A DNA stretch of 64,000 nt from Pirellulaceae bacterium (GCA_026004795.1 BPJV01000011.1:1-64000); one strand, 5' to 3'; positions 35,794 through 45,269 are shown, counted from the stretch's first letter. Notes: generated by a model from the letters alone, not told the origin. Numbers and translations are program-made.

Positions 35794-36423
35794 ATGACTC
35801 AAGTTCACGTGATTCAACACCCCTTACTACAGCATCATCTGTCGATTCTCCGCGAGAAGACCACGCCCCCATGGCTTTTCCGACAACAGGTTCGCCGCGC
35901 GGCGACCATTCTTGCCGGGATGGCGACTAGCGACCTGCCGACACAACCGGTTCCCGTCCATACCCCGCTGGCGACGATGACAGGAGCCAGGCTAGCCTGC
36001 CGCATCGCCTTGATTCCCATTCTCCGCGCCGGTCTCGGCCTGGTCGACCCCCTGCAAGACATGATCCCCGAGGCCCAGGTATGGCACTTGGGCATGTACC
36101 GCGACGAACAAACGGCTCGGCCAGTGGAATACTATTGCAAACTCCCGCACGACCAGCCCGCCGACGTCGCGTTCGTGCTGGACCCCATGTTGGCCACCGG
36201 CGGCAGCATCGCCATGGCGGTAGAGGCCCTGCAACAGTGGGGTTGCCCAGACATTCGCATTCTCAGCCTCATTGCATCCCAACCGGGCATCGATTTCTTA
36301 TGCCGCCAGTTCGCCAACCTCAACCTCTTTGTTGCCGCCATCGATCCGGAACTCAACGAACAAAAGTTCATTGTGCCTGGATTAGGAGATGCGGGAGATC
36401 GTATCTTCAATACCCAGCGGTAG
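35794..36423 (+). CDS. upp: Uracil phosphoribosyltransferase
   Basis: 209 residues, the standard length. Pyrimidine salvage: uracil + PRPP gives UMP + PPi. The start is clear (MTQVHVIQHPLLQHHLSILR). PRPP-binding motif VAFVLDPMLATGGSIAMAV (about 125-143), uracil-site tail FIVPGLGDAGDRIFNTQ at the C-terminus, and the family's RAGLGLVDPLQDMIPEA. Preceded by CCAGGAGCTTCCCG, a good ribosome site. Single gene; no permease beside it. Confidence 0.97.
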   Translation: MTQVHVIQHPLLQHHLSILREKTTPPWLFRQQVRRAATILAGMATSDLPTQPVPVHTPLATMTGARLACRIALIPILRAGLGLVDPLQDMIPEAQVWHLGMYRDEQTARPVEYYCKLPHDQPADVAFVLDPMLATGGSIAMAVEALQQWGCPDIRILSLIASQPGIDFLCRQFANLNLFVAAIDPELNEQKFIVPGLGDAGDRIFNTQR

Positions 36424-36820
36424 CGTCCTGGTGGCCAAGTTACCCCATGCATAGTGTGGCCACGTCGAACCGATCGCCTGCCACGTGGCCAGTTGATCCT
36501 TCCACACTCGCCTCACCTCGTCGCCAAGGTGGGCCGGCCGACCGACTGCCTACGGCGACGTGTTGGCTCAAGGGACGAGGTGGCCGCGCGCCGTTGGTGG
36601 AGAAGGGCTAGGTGGGTGCGGGTGCATGTCAGGGTTTGTTGTATTTCAAGCGGCGGTTGCGGGTAGGGATTTTTCCCTTCGTAAGGTGGGAGAGCCCGGG
36701 CGGCGGAGTAGGAAACGGATTAAACGGTCGTCGTCGCATCACGACGCGGCACGTAGGTGAAGGATCGCTTCGGCGCCCCGCGGGTTATTCCAGAACATGT
36801 CGCTCCCCTTGGTCCGATAG
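36424..36820. other. Intergenic; hairpin after upp, then start of RHS remnant DNA
   Basis: A 9-bp inverted repeat TGGCCACGT (36457-36465) / ACGTGGCCA (36483-36491) follows upp and might stop transcription, though there is no T-run. From 36600 the DNA is G-rich and gene-free up to the truncated RHS frame. Confidence 0.35.
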
Positions 36821-39248
36821 TTGATCTCCTTGACCGCGGATTCCATCCACGCGCTGGTTACCGGACAGGCCGGCTACGGCATCGTGTCGTTCACCCTGGA
36901 TGCGGCCGGACGGGTATCGGTCAAGCAGGATCAGAACGGCGACACGGTGACCTACAATTACGACCTGGCCGGTCGCTTGACCAGCCGCGATTACCGCACG
37001 GCGGCCAACAGTCCTACCGGTCCGATCGCCGACAGCGATGCGTTCACTTACGACCCGGCCGGTCGGATGCTCTCGGCGGCCAGCGGTCGGTACGGCAACT
37101 CGGTCGGCTACACCTACGATGCGGCCGGGCGGAAAGCGACCGAGAGTCTGACCGTCGGCGGCCAGACCTACACGGCCACCGCGGCCTACGACGCCAAAGG
37201 CCAATTGACCGGGCTGACCTACCCCAGCGGCGTGCTGGTCCAGCGCCAGTACTCGGCCCGTGGCGAGCTGACCGCCGTCCTCCGCGCGGGCACGACGCTC
37301 GCTACCCGCTCCTACGACAACGGCGGCCGCATGGTCTCCAGCGCGTATAATAATGGTGTCAGCGAGTCGCGGACGTATAATGCGGATAACACGCTGGCCA
37401 GCATCCAGTTTACCGGAGCGGCGATTGGCGATATGACGTACCAGTGGGACGCCAACAAGAACAAGACGGCCGAGTCGATCTCCGGCGTGATGTCGGGCTA
37501 TGGCTTTTTTCACTTTACTGGCCGCCGCGCTCGCCGCGTTTGTCTTCTCTCGCATGCAAGACGAAACGTATTTAACGCCCCCCAGATTCCGGCCGGTGGC
37601 TACGATTCGGAAGATCGCCTGGTGCAGTACGCGGACCGACGGGAATTTCGACCAGTCGTGGAACTTGTCGCCGGTCGGGGACTGGAACAGCGTGACGACC
37701 GAGTCGGTGGTGCAGAACCGCACGCACGGCCCGGCGCACGAGATTCTGACGATCGACGCCCAGGGTGTAGCTCATGATGTCAAAGGCAACATCACGTTGA
37801 TTCCCGCAGTCGCGCGTCCCGATAACCAAGCGCTGAGCCTCTCCTGGGATTTCGACAACCGCATGGCCGCCGCCGACGTCGGCGCGGATGGTCAGGTCGA
37901 GGTTACCTACCAGTTCGACGCCCTTGGCCGCCGCATCGCGCGGACCGACGGCGATAAGAATCACAAGCAATCATCCCCACCTCCCCAACCGCTGGCAACC
38001 AACAGCCCTAAACGAACTTCCCACGGTTGGGGAGGTCGCCCGCGGTGGTCAACCTATTGGACTATCTGTTATTCGCTAGCGCAGTCGTTCCACCGAATCC
38101 GCGGGCGGGAGGGGCTTGGACATCAGACCTTGGCCGACTATCCGCTCGGCGCTGTCCCAGCCTCTCCGACGTATGAATATGTCTACGCCAGTTACATCGA
38201 CGAGCCGATCGCGCGCGTCGAGCCCGCCGCTGGCCAGACGCTCTACTTCCACCGCAACCAGCAGTATTCCATTATCGCCCTGACCGACGCTGCCGGTACG
38301 ATCGTCGAGCGCACCACCTACACCCCCTACGGCTCCCCCACCTTCCTCGACGCCACCGGCGCACCAATCTCAAATCATCAATCATCAATCTTAAATCGAA
38401 TCACCTACACCGGCCGCGAGTGGGACAGCACCCTCCACCTTCACCACTTCCGCGCCCGCATGTACGATCCGGAATTGGGGCGGTTTTGTGGGAGGGATCC
38501 GATCGGGTATCGGGATGGGCACAATCTATACTGTGCCTACTTTGCTCCAAAAGGAACTGATGCTCTTGGATTTTTTGAAGGGCCAGAGATTCGGCAACGC
38601 TGCAAAGATCGTGAGATTCTCAGAAACTGCGATAAACATCGGCCAAAGCATCCGTGCGACGATTTCGATGTCGACGACTTGTTTGGTAGATTTCCGAGGT
38701 TCAAAGCACTCTTTGAATGCGCAGGCACGCAAAACTGCTTACTCAAGTGTAAAGATAGGATCCGTTGTGAAAACAACTGTCCACCCGGTCAATCTGCAGC
38801 GTATGTATATCCCTACTCGGCCAATTATTCATTCGCGTACATTCGAATATGTGGTACCGCTCTGGGATCAGCTGCTCTCGAGGAGACTCTGCTCGAAGAA
38901 GCCTACCATGCGCTGACCTTATGCCATTGGGGAAACAAGCTCGGGGGCTCCTTAGACAAACTCGAGGATATGCTCGACGGAATGTCAGGAAAAGATAAGA
39001 AGTGCGGAGCTTGCGTCGGCGCGGAGCTACTGGCTCTAGCATGTGCATACGATAGTACAAGCCCGACAATTCCAAACGACTTGTTAAATAAGGCTTTTGG
39101 TAGTTGCGATAACTGTGACCCGAATTGGATTGGTGGCACTCCGAGTAGTTACCCATCAACTCCGCTGGGTGAAGTGCTGAGCCGTTGGTGGTCGTCAGGG
39201 TTCCCACAAGATGACTGTGACGAGATTAATGGAACCTGCGGGCTCTAA
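36821..39248 (+). pseudogene. 5'-truncated, frameshifted RHS repeat protein with variable Cys-rich C-terminus
   Basis: YD repeats start abruptly at about 36850 (YNYDLAGRLTSRDYRTA, TYDAAGRKATESL) without signal or N-terminus. The frame at 36821-37777 leaves the RHS pattern at about 37500, where roughly 90 nt of non-RHS sequence intrudes, and the RHS reading continues in the 37500-39248 frame (RTDGNFDQSW, FDNRMAAADV). A second intrusion at 37960-38125 carries a large hairpin. The RHS core end is present (RARMYDPELGRFCGRDPIGY), followed by a 220-residue, AT-richer, Cys-rich C-terminal domain with LLEEAYHALTLCHWG. Whether the 37500-39248 frame alone is made is unknown. Such tips are normally toxins, but I recognise no toxin family. 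Confidence 0.75.
37979..38036. repeat. 13-bp inverted repeat hairpin inside the RHS gene
   Basis: ACCTCCCCAACCG (37979-37991) is exactly complementary to CGGTTGGGGAGGT (38024-38036), loop 32 nt. It lies in a segment that interrupts the RHS repeat pattern but keeps the frame open, so it looks like an inserted palindromic element. Confidence 0.7.
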
Positions 39249-39511
39249 ATGCTGATACAATCGATAGCTTTGAAAATAAGTGGGAGCAAAGCGAGAGTGA
39301 CTAATGCCGAGATGAGCGCGCCAATCACTGCCCCACGTACTCTCCCGTGCGTATATCCTGTGAGAAGACCAATACTCACTCCAACAATCAACCAGCCGAC
39401 GACGCCAGCAAGGTCGAATCGACCGTTTGAAACAATAAGGGAAATTCCCAATGCAAAGCTTGAAAGCAATGCGAAAAAGCACGCTAAGGTGTACCGAAGT
39501 GCAGGTATCAA
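39245..39511 (-). CDS. Small membrane protein convergent with the RHS tip
   Basis: 88 residues, TTG start at 39511 with AGGAG 5 nt upstream. Three hydrophobic segments (ACFFALLSSFALGISLIVS, LAGVVGWLIVGVSIGLLTG, AVIGALISALVTLALLPLIF) separated by short basic loops, a sensible membrane topology. Its TAG overlaps the RHS TAA on the other strand by 3 bp. AT content matches the RHS tip rather than the surroundings, so the two probably arrived together. An immunity role is possible, but immunity genes normally follow on the same strand. Confidence 0.5.
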   Translation of the reverse strand: MIPALRYTLACFFALLSSFALGISLIVSNGRFDLAGVVGWLIVGVSIGLLTGYTHGRVRGAVIGALISALVTLALLPLIFKAIDCISI

Positions 39512-40227
39512 TTTATCTCCTGGTTTTCATGAATGATTATTAATCATTCTATGTTAATCCTTTGTCGGGAGAAGAAAAGGGGGAAGGTCTCAATAAGGGG
39601 TAATTGCGGCTGTGTTTTACTTCAAAAAGGACGTCGGGGGTGATTTCGAATCATCTGGTCATGGTTCGCGGTCGTATTTGGTTTTAACGTGAATTTGCGG
39701 CAGGCCTGTGGAGTGGAAATGAATCGGTCGGCGTGCGATTGGGTTGGCTGAGCGGACTTGACGGAGGATTAGGGAACTGAATCAACGGGTGGCGCACGGA
39801 TGGGGTGCGGGTGGTACTGGAGAGACGGGCGGCGACCATAAGAAGCTTAGAAGGGGTTTTGAGTCGCTGGGTGGCGACTGGGGTCGCGGTGAGAAGGTTT
39901 CCATGCGGCGGTTTGGGGCATCGAATCGCCGAAATACGTGTTGATTTGTTCCTTTCGGGCTGTTTTTTACGAGGTTGCCGCACGAAGGCAGCGTAGGCGG
40001 TCGACGTGCCGCTGTTTGTGAACGGTGTTGTTATGGCACCGTGCGCCGCAGAATCCGCTGGCATTCGGGTGGTCCCAACGCAGTCAGTGGCACTGACGGA
40101 GCCAGTGGCACACGGCGGCAGCCAGGGGCAGGGCCAGCCAGGGCCAGCTAGGGGCAGCCTGCGTCAGCCAGGGGAATTCTGGCGAATTCCACTACGGGCA
40201 ACGCGGAGCAAGGTGTTGTTCTGCGAC

Positions 40228-40455
40228 CTACGGTGGTTGGGCTTCGCGGTACCAGGCGACCAGGGCGAATAGAGCGTCGGTCTCGGCTGGGTCGAAGGCG
40301 ACTTCAGTTGCCAGCAACGCTCGCCGCGTCGATCGGGGCAGCGATTCCAACAGCCCCGCCGGCAACGACCCGCCCGCCGGCAGCGGAAGCTGCTTCTGTA
40401 GAGAGGCCCTACGCAGTGCAAATCGGTCGATTTGTTTTTGGGAATAAGCGGCCAC
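40228..40455 (-). pseudogene. Gene fragment, C-terminal part of an unrecognised protein
   Basis: 75 codons with coding character (RFALRRASLQKQLPLPAGG, LESLPRSTRRALLATEVAF, ending WYREAQPP). The upstream sequence up to 40718 on the same strand has another plausible protein piece (HVDAMAALVSLAFGQNG), with repeat words lying between the two. This suggests a gene split by repeat insertion. Family not recognised. Confidence 0.3.
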
Positions 40456-41070
40456 CAGTGTATGGGCGATACCCTCTTGTCACCGCAGGCAGCGTGGAGC
40501 GACCGGGAGCGTTTGGGCGAAGCCCTTCTGTCACCGCAGCCTGGCGGCAACGCCCCAGGAACTCCGTCGCCGACAATCCCGTTTTGGCCGAAGGCCAAAC
40601 TCACCAACGCTGCCATCGCGTCGACGTGATCGATGGTGAAGACCTCACGAGGCCCCCACGCACCCCGTACGGATCGGGTTCGGTGAATTTGGCTTTCAGC
40701 CAATAAACGTGCATTCACAGCTCGATCCTTGGGTAGGCCGTGGCCTGAGAGCCACGTGCAACCCCAGGCTGCGGTGCCTTCAGGCCTTCAGCCAATGGCG
40801 CTGGGTGCCCGTTCCCTCTCTGGATGTATCCGCAGGTAATGTCCAACCGCCCTCAGTCCTTTGCGCCATTGCGTCTTGGCGTCTTTGCGTTACCCGCCGC
40901 GACCGTGGACGCGCTGTCGGGATTGTCCGCCACGCTGGAGATAAAAACACAGAGGCACAGAGGCCACGGAGGTGAAGGTTGCCGTCGCTGGAAATCGAAG
41001 GCCCCTCCCGGCGCGGAGCGGTGGGTGATTCGATTCGAAATACCGATGCATTTGCAAATGGCCGCGCCGA

Positions 41071-41130
41071 CCTCCCCCGTGATCCGATTGGTTGGATGGA
41101 ACGTAGAGATGCGATGGATCACGGGGGAGG
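41071..41130. repeat. 15-bp inverted repeat hairpin
   Basis: CCTCCCCCGTGATCC (41071-41085) pairs perfectly with GGATCACGGGGGAGG (41116-41130), loop 30 nt. Same size class and the same CCTCCCC outer stem as the hairpin inside the RHS gene. Confidence 0.75.
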
Positions 41131-41294
41131 GGGGCGCCCTTTCAGGGCTGGGAGGCAATGGTTGCCGCGTTACCCAGGGCGGCGCTTCGCTCTGCCCTGG
41201 GCTTTCATGGCGCTGCCCCTTCGGGGCGGATTGTCGTCTGAGTAATGGGACAGTTCACGTCGGAGTAATGGGACCGTCCACGTCTTAGGGATTA

Positions 41295-42237
41295 GGTCTT
41301 GTCTCGAAACTGCTATAGGCGGTTGAATTGCCTAGAGATTATCCTACCAGTGGGTCTAAGTTTTTTGATAGCACTGGGAGGCTGCTGGGATGCGCCGCTA
41401 CGAAGTTCCGGATGAACAATGGGAACTGATCGAAGATTTACTGGTTTGTCGCAGAAAAACCGGACGACCATGTCGTGATCCTCGTGTCATGGTCAATGCG
41501 ATACTCTGGATTCTCAATACGGGATCGCCGTGGAGGGATCTTCCGGATCGGTATGGACCGTGGCAGACGGCCTACAATCGCTTTAATCGATGGCGCAAAG
41601 AAGGCGTTTTCCGACGAGATCCTGGAACGACTGCAGATGCGTTTGGACGTGGAGGGGCGAATCGACTGGGACCTGTGGTGCGTCGACGGCAGCAGCGTTC
41701 GTGCTCACGTGGCGGCTGCAGGAGCCGAAAAAAAGGGGGCCCGAAGAAGCCGCAAATCACGCATTGGGCCGCTCGAGAGGCGGGTTTGGGACGAAAATCC
41801 ACGTGGTTGTTGACGGTGACGGACTCCCCTTGGCGGTCCACGTAACCCCGGGGCAGGCGCACGAATCAACCGCTTTTGAAGATACTGTGGATGCATTTCG
41901 TGTTCGTCAGCCGATAGGTCGTCCGCGAACCCGCCCCTTTCGGTTGGCCGGTGACAAGGGCTACGACATTCCGCGCATTCGACGATGGCTGCAAAAGCAC
42001 AATATTGCAACCGTGATCCCCGAAAAGCGGAAGCCGCACGGCCGAAAGCGGGGTCGGCCGCCCAAGTTCGATTCACAAGCATATCGCCGCCGCAACGTCG
42101 TGGAACACTGTATCGATTGGCTCAAACACGCACGGCGAATTGCGACACGATTTGAAAAAACAGCCGTCAACTTTCTCGCCATGCTGAAACTTGCGATGAT
42201 CCAGCGTTACTTCAAAATCTACTTTCGAGACACGACC
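41295..42237 (+). mobile_element. IS5-family-like insertion sequence flanked by TA
   Basis: 943 bp. Left end GGTCTTGTCTCGAAA and right end TTTCGAGACACGACC are inverted repeats with one mismatch over 15 bp. Each end is flanked by TA (41293-41294 and 42238-42239), a 2-bp target duplication as in the IS427-type branch of IS5. It contains one transposase gene split over three frames. The flanking DNA is repeat-rich and gene-poor. Confidence 0.85.
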
Positions 42238-42240
42238 TAG
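41390..42240 (+). pseudogene. IS5-like DDE transposase in three frames
   Basis: Part 1 (41390 to about 41612) is the N-terminal DUF4096-type region (YEVPDEQWELIEDLL, AILWILNTGSPWRDLPDRYG). Part 2 (about 41613-41735) includes IDWDLWCVDGSSVRAHVAAA with the first catalytic Asp. Part 3 (about 41735-42240) has GTKIHVVVDGDGLPLAVHVT, RLAGDKGYDIPRIR with the second Asp, and RRRNVVEHCIDWLKHARRI with the Glu. Changes of frame occur at GTTTTCC and at A7G5. IS427-type elements use one programmed frameshift; two shifts suggest an inactive copy. The TAG stop uses the flanking target TA. Confidence 0.8.
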
Positions 42241-42438
42241 TCACCACCAGCCCTGACGGCGGCAAAGTCGCGGCATCTTGCCCAGTTTTCGGTGGATTCG
42301 GCTTGTAGTGAATAATCCTTCAACTCTGGGTTTGTCGATTGCCGATTCGGTTAAACGCAGAGGCGCACCGCACCGCCTCCGCGTCAAGGCTCGCCAGTGT
42401 CAGGATGCTGGAAATTCAGTCCCAGGGGGTTATCGCAC

Positions 42439-42903
42439 ATGTTTCACCGATTCACGATTCTCGTTGCGCTGGCGGCTGCTGGCGCGTTGACCACTACGGT
42501 AACGGCGCAGGCACAAAGTGATGTTCAACCGGCATCCACGGCAACCAGTGGGCAGTTGGCCGGCTATACCGTCGAGTACTCCACCAGCGCAGCCCACTGC
42601 CCCACCTGCACCGGTGGTGGGGTCGCATCGGCAGCTCCTTACGGAGGCCCACCCTCCGGGGCGTTCGGTGCCGTGTGGGGAGGTGCTACAGCCGATCGCG
42701 ATTGCAATCGTTTCATGCACTACCCATACGTCTACTATCCGCAGAACTTTCGTGGAAACGAATACTATCGCAGCGGTGACAGCATGTATTACCGCTATCC
42801 ACCGGAGATGCAAATCCCGGTCTACAACCGCCACTGGCACAATTACTACCCCAGCCCACGTCGTTATCACTGGGGGCATCACTTCCTGACCGACGTTTTC
42901 TAA
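42439..42903 (+). CDS. Small secreted Tyr/His-rich protein
   Basis: 154 residues from the ATG at 42439 (AGGGGG upstream). Signal peptide FTILVALAAAGALTTTVTAQ. The mature protein has a Gly/Ala-rich stretch with CPTC, then MHYPYVYYPQNFRGNEYY and a C-terminal YNRHWHNYYPSPRRYHWGHH before FLTDVF. Proteins with this Tyr-rich tail recur in Pirellulales genomes as I remember them; function is unknown, probably cell-envelope. Not part of an evident operon. Confidence 0.7.
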   Translation: MFHRFTILVALAAAGALTTTVTAQAQSDVQPASTATSGQLAGYTVEYSTSAAHCPTCTGGGVASAAPYGGPPSGAFGAVWGGATADRDCNRFMHYPYVYYPQNFRGNEYYRSGDSMYYRYPPEMQIPVYNRHWHNYYPSPRRYHWGHHFLTDVF

Positions 42904-43249
42904 GAGATGCTCAACCATTTCGCGTGACGTCAGCCACGTGCGCGGCAAAGTGGAAACGAACGATCACGGCGGCAGATTCTTCACGATTCTGTCGCCGTAT
43001 GGTTTTGTGCACCGGCGGTTGTGAGCAGGGACGCGACTTGCCGACCACTTCGTTTCGTGGAGATTTGCTGCCTGCCGCACCGACCGGCAGGCGGGAGAAA
43101 CTGGGTATCCTCTTCTCTTCGTATGCCAGCCGCTGGCTGGCATCGCGGGCTTCTGAACGGGGGCCGTCGCCAGGGTTGACTGCGGTCCGACGCTGCCGGA
43201 TTCCATCGGCAGCGCTGGTCGATCCTATGGGCAGTCGACCACCATTGCT
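42904..43249. other. Intergenic between convergent genes with two hairpins
   Basis: No gene. Two perfect hairpins: CCTGCCG (43071-43077) / CGGCAGG (43085-43091), and ATGCCAGCC (43123-43131) / GGCTGGCAT (43135-43143) with a 3-nt loop. They probably terminate one or both of the convergent transcripts although T-runs are absent. Confidence 0.5.
43123..43143. terminator. 9-bp perfect hairpin between convergent genes
   Basis: ATGCCAGCC-GCT-GGCTGGCAT, 107 nt past the stop of the pyroglutamyl peptidase gene on the minus strand. No U-tract on either strand, so a factor-dependent or bidirectional role is only likely by position. Confidence 0.35.
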
Positions 43250-43882
43250 TCACGCCATATCGCGGGATGCAACCTGGCCCGTCACGACCTCCACCAGATG
43301 GGCACAGGCGACATCAATCGCTTGCGCCAGCAATGGTAGAGGCAACGACGCGAGGCGGTGCCCGGATCGCCCGACCACTTGTTCGACGGCCAACGGCAGA
43401 TGGAGAAAGACGACCGGCGCGGAGGAGCCCCTTTGCCGCAGCAGGTGATGACTGAGATAGAACACCGCATTGCACAAGAAGGTGCCCGCATGGTAGGAAA
43501 CGGATGCGGGGATGCCGGATTCGGCCAGCCGCTTCGCCAATACCCCGGCAGCGGCAGTTGTGCGGTAGGCCACCGGACCGTTGGCCACCAACGGTGGCAA
43601 CGAAGTGCCAGCTTCCTCTACCATGCCTGCGGCGTTGAGCGCGATTTCCTCCACAGCCACCACCGGCGATCCGGGCGATTGCCCCACATGCAACACGGCG
43701 TCAGGTTGCAATTGGAGATCCTGTTGCAACCGCGATTCCAACTCCAGCAAGTCCACAGGGTACAGCCGAGTGATCAAGTCGACACCACCCACAAAGTCAT
43801 GCAACCAACGTTGGAGCGCTAGCCAGCTCGAATTCTGTTCCCATTGATCGTAGGGCTTGAATGCGGTTACCAGGAATTGCAC
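43250..43882 (-). CDS. pcp: Pyroglutamyl-peptidase I (peptidase C15)
   Basis: 210 residues. Cysteine peptidase removing N-terminal pyroglutamate. Family landmarks: LVTAFKPYDQWEQNSSW at the start (usually GFePF), AVLHVGQSPGSPVVAVEEIALN, the nucleophile motif SYHAGTFLCNAVFYLSHH with Cys near 139, and the catalytic His in VVFLHLPLAVEQV. The N-terminal GFEPF signature reads AFKPY here, a slight divergence. Cytoplasmic. Single gene with no close partner. Confidence 0.88.
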   Translation of the reverse strand: MQFLVTAFKPYDQWEQNSSWLALQRWLHDFVGGVDLITRLYPVDLLELESRLQQDLQLQPDAVLHVGQSPGSPVVAVEEIALNAAGMVEEAGTSLPPLVANGPVAYRTTAAAGVLAKRLAESGIPASVSYHAGTFLCNAVFYLSHHLLRQRGSSAPVVFLHLPLAVEQVVGRSGHRLASLPLPLLAQAIDVACAHLVEVVTGQVASRDMA

Positions 43883-44286
43883 GGCATGCCTGTTGTTGGA
43901 ATTACCTCAGCCAGAAACTACCTCCTGCACCCCACCGGACTCTCCGCTGTGCATCCGGGCAACAACCACCAAAGACCACCATGGTTCGACGAAAGAAAAC
44001 GCTCGCCACCTGCATTTTGGGCAACGATGGCATCCTATTCTACCAGGTGTGCTACGATAAGGGCACAAAACATTCGTGGACCCTACCAACTTGATCGGGG
44101 CTGATTACGATAATGAGCAGTTGGGCAGTGTTATTGCTGCCCTTCGTGTATCCATCGAGCATGTCTGCCATGGCGATCGCCTGGTCGCCGAGTGGGCAGA
44201 ATGTTGATCCCGCCGTCAGCCCCTGCGGGCAACCGACGCTTAAGACCCGCCCCTACATTTCCTGGTGAACCGAACGAGGAGTGACC
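43883..44286. other. Intergenic; possible 37-codon ORF
   Basis: Contains ATG at 43981 to a stop near 44094, encoding a 37-residue peptide (MVRRKKTLATCILGNDGILF...). There is no clear ribosome site or homologue known to me; noted only as a possibility. The rest is the promoter and leader of the leucine-rich-repeat gene. Confidence 0.25.
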
Positions 44287-45120
44287 ATGACTTACCTGGC
44301 CGTTCGCCCTGTCTTGTTTGTTACGATCTGTGGAATGTTGTCGTTGACTGCTGTGGCCGACGATTCCATTTTCCCTGATAAGGCGTTGGAGTCCGCGGTC
44401 CGTAAAGAGGTGTTTGCTAAGCGCTACAACGACGAGCCGTTGACGAAAGAGGATGTCAAAAACATTTCCCAAGTGCACGGCAAAGGGTTGGGCATCAAGG
44501 ATCTGACGGGCTTAGAGTTCTGCGTGGCAGTCCAAGAGATCGACCTCGAAGACAACGAGATTGCCGACATTGGCCCCTTGGCGGGCTTGAAATTGCTGCT
44601 GTCGATCAATCTGGCCGGCAACAAAATCGAATCGGTCGAACCGTTGAAGGATTTGGACCGCGTCCAGTACCTTGAACTATCGCGCAATCGGATCAAGAAC
44701 CTATCGGCGCTGGCCAACATGTCCAATATGCGATCGCTATATCTTTCCCATAATCAGATCGAGGATATCGCCGTCGTGCGAAAAATGCCCAAAATTTGGA
44801 CGCTCTACCTGGCCAGCAATCCGGTCCAGGATTTCCAACCGATCAGTGAACTGAAGTGGCTCAGCTCGCTGGACCTCAGCGATTGCCAAGTGGAAGATCT
44901 GAGCTTCCTGCGCCCATTGACCGAGTTGAAGTACGTCAACTTGCGCAACAATAAGATCTCCGACCTGGGGGTACTGGTCGAGATGGCCGAACAAGACGAG
45001 GCACGACGATTCGCACCGTTTTGGCGCATTCACCTCGGCGGTAATCCGCTGGACAACGACAAGGCCAAAGCCCAGATAGCTCGCCTCAAGGAGTTGGGGG
45101 CGCGGATCACGTTGGATTGA
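44287..45120 (+). CDS. Secreted leucine-rich-repeat protein (internalin-like)
   Basis: 277 residues from the ATG at 44287 with GAGGAG 6 nt upstream. Signal peptide AVRPVLFVTICGMLSLTAVA. After a short cap (FPDKALESAVRKEVF) come about seven LRRs of 22 residues in the SDS22/internalin pattern: LQEIDLEDNEIADI-like, LLSINLAGNKIESVEPLKD, YLELSRNRIKNLSALANM, SLYLSHNQIEDIAVVRKM, YVNLRNNKISDLGVLVEM. Predicted extracytoplasmic protein-binding solenoid; partner unknown. Monocistronic. Confidence 0.88.
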   Translation: MTYLAVRPVLFVTICGMLSLTAVADDSIFPDKALESAVRKEVFAKRYNDEPLTKEDVKNISQVHGKGLGIKDLTGLEFCVAVQEIDLEDNEIADIGPLAGLKLLLSINLAGNKIESVEPLKDLDRVQYLELSRNRIKNLSALANMSNMRSLYLSHNQIEDIAVVRKMPKIWTLYLASNPVQDFQPISELKWLSSLDLSDCQVEDLSFLRPLTELKYVNLRNNKISDLGVLVEMAEQDEARRFAPFWRIHLGGNPLDNDKAKAQIARLKELGARITLD

Positions 45121-45269
45121 GTCGACGCGGAGCACTGCCACTCGCGGTACCTCGTTCCGCTTGTCGAGCCCTAAGAATGACGCCGCTCCTCGGTGACTGA
45201 GCAGGTTGGCGACCAGGCCTGAGGCCAACGGCACGACCGCGGGGGGGCGGCGCGCCGAGCCAATGACGC

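Larger units (their letters stand above)
39512..41294. other. Gene-poor, repeat-rich accessory DNA
   Basis: About 1.8 kb with no intact gene. It includes GGCAGCCAGGGG-type short tandem repeats at 40085-40175, two copies of a CTTGTCACCGCAG-like word around 40475 and 40530, a stretch at 40850-40975 whose translations (APLRLGVFALP, KTQRHRGHGG) I associate with widespread intergenic repeats, a 15-bp inverted repeat at 41071-41130, a CCCAGGGC/GCCCTGGG hairpin at 41173-41201, and a doubled GAGTAATGGGAC...CACGTC word at 41237-41285. It looks like a dumping ground of short repeats beside the IS element. Confidence 0.6.

Noticed and set aside
36457-36491. Hairpin after upp as a firm intrinsic terminator
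   Set aside because: Nine-bp stem but no U-tract and a 17-nt loop; kept only as a remark in the intergenic entry.
36757-37350. Plus-strand 197-codon frame at the start of the RHS region
   Set aside because: It is the +1 shadow of the YD-repeat frame at 36821.
40081-40175. Short repeats that could suggest a CRISPR array
   Set aside because: Units are 10-12 bp, degenerate and without regular spacers; no cas gene is near.
40164-40718. 184-codon minus-strand frame as an intact gene
   Set aside because: The middle consists of repeat-word translations and the C-terminal part is Arg/Cys/Trp-rich; only two short pieces in different frames look like real protein.
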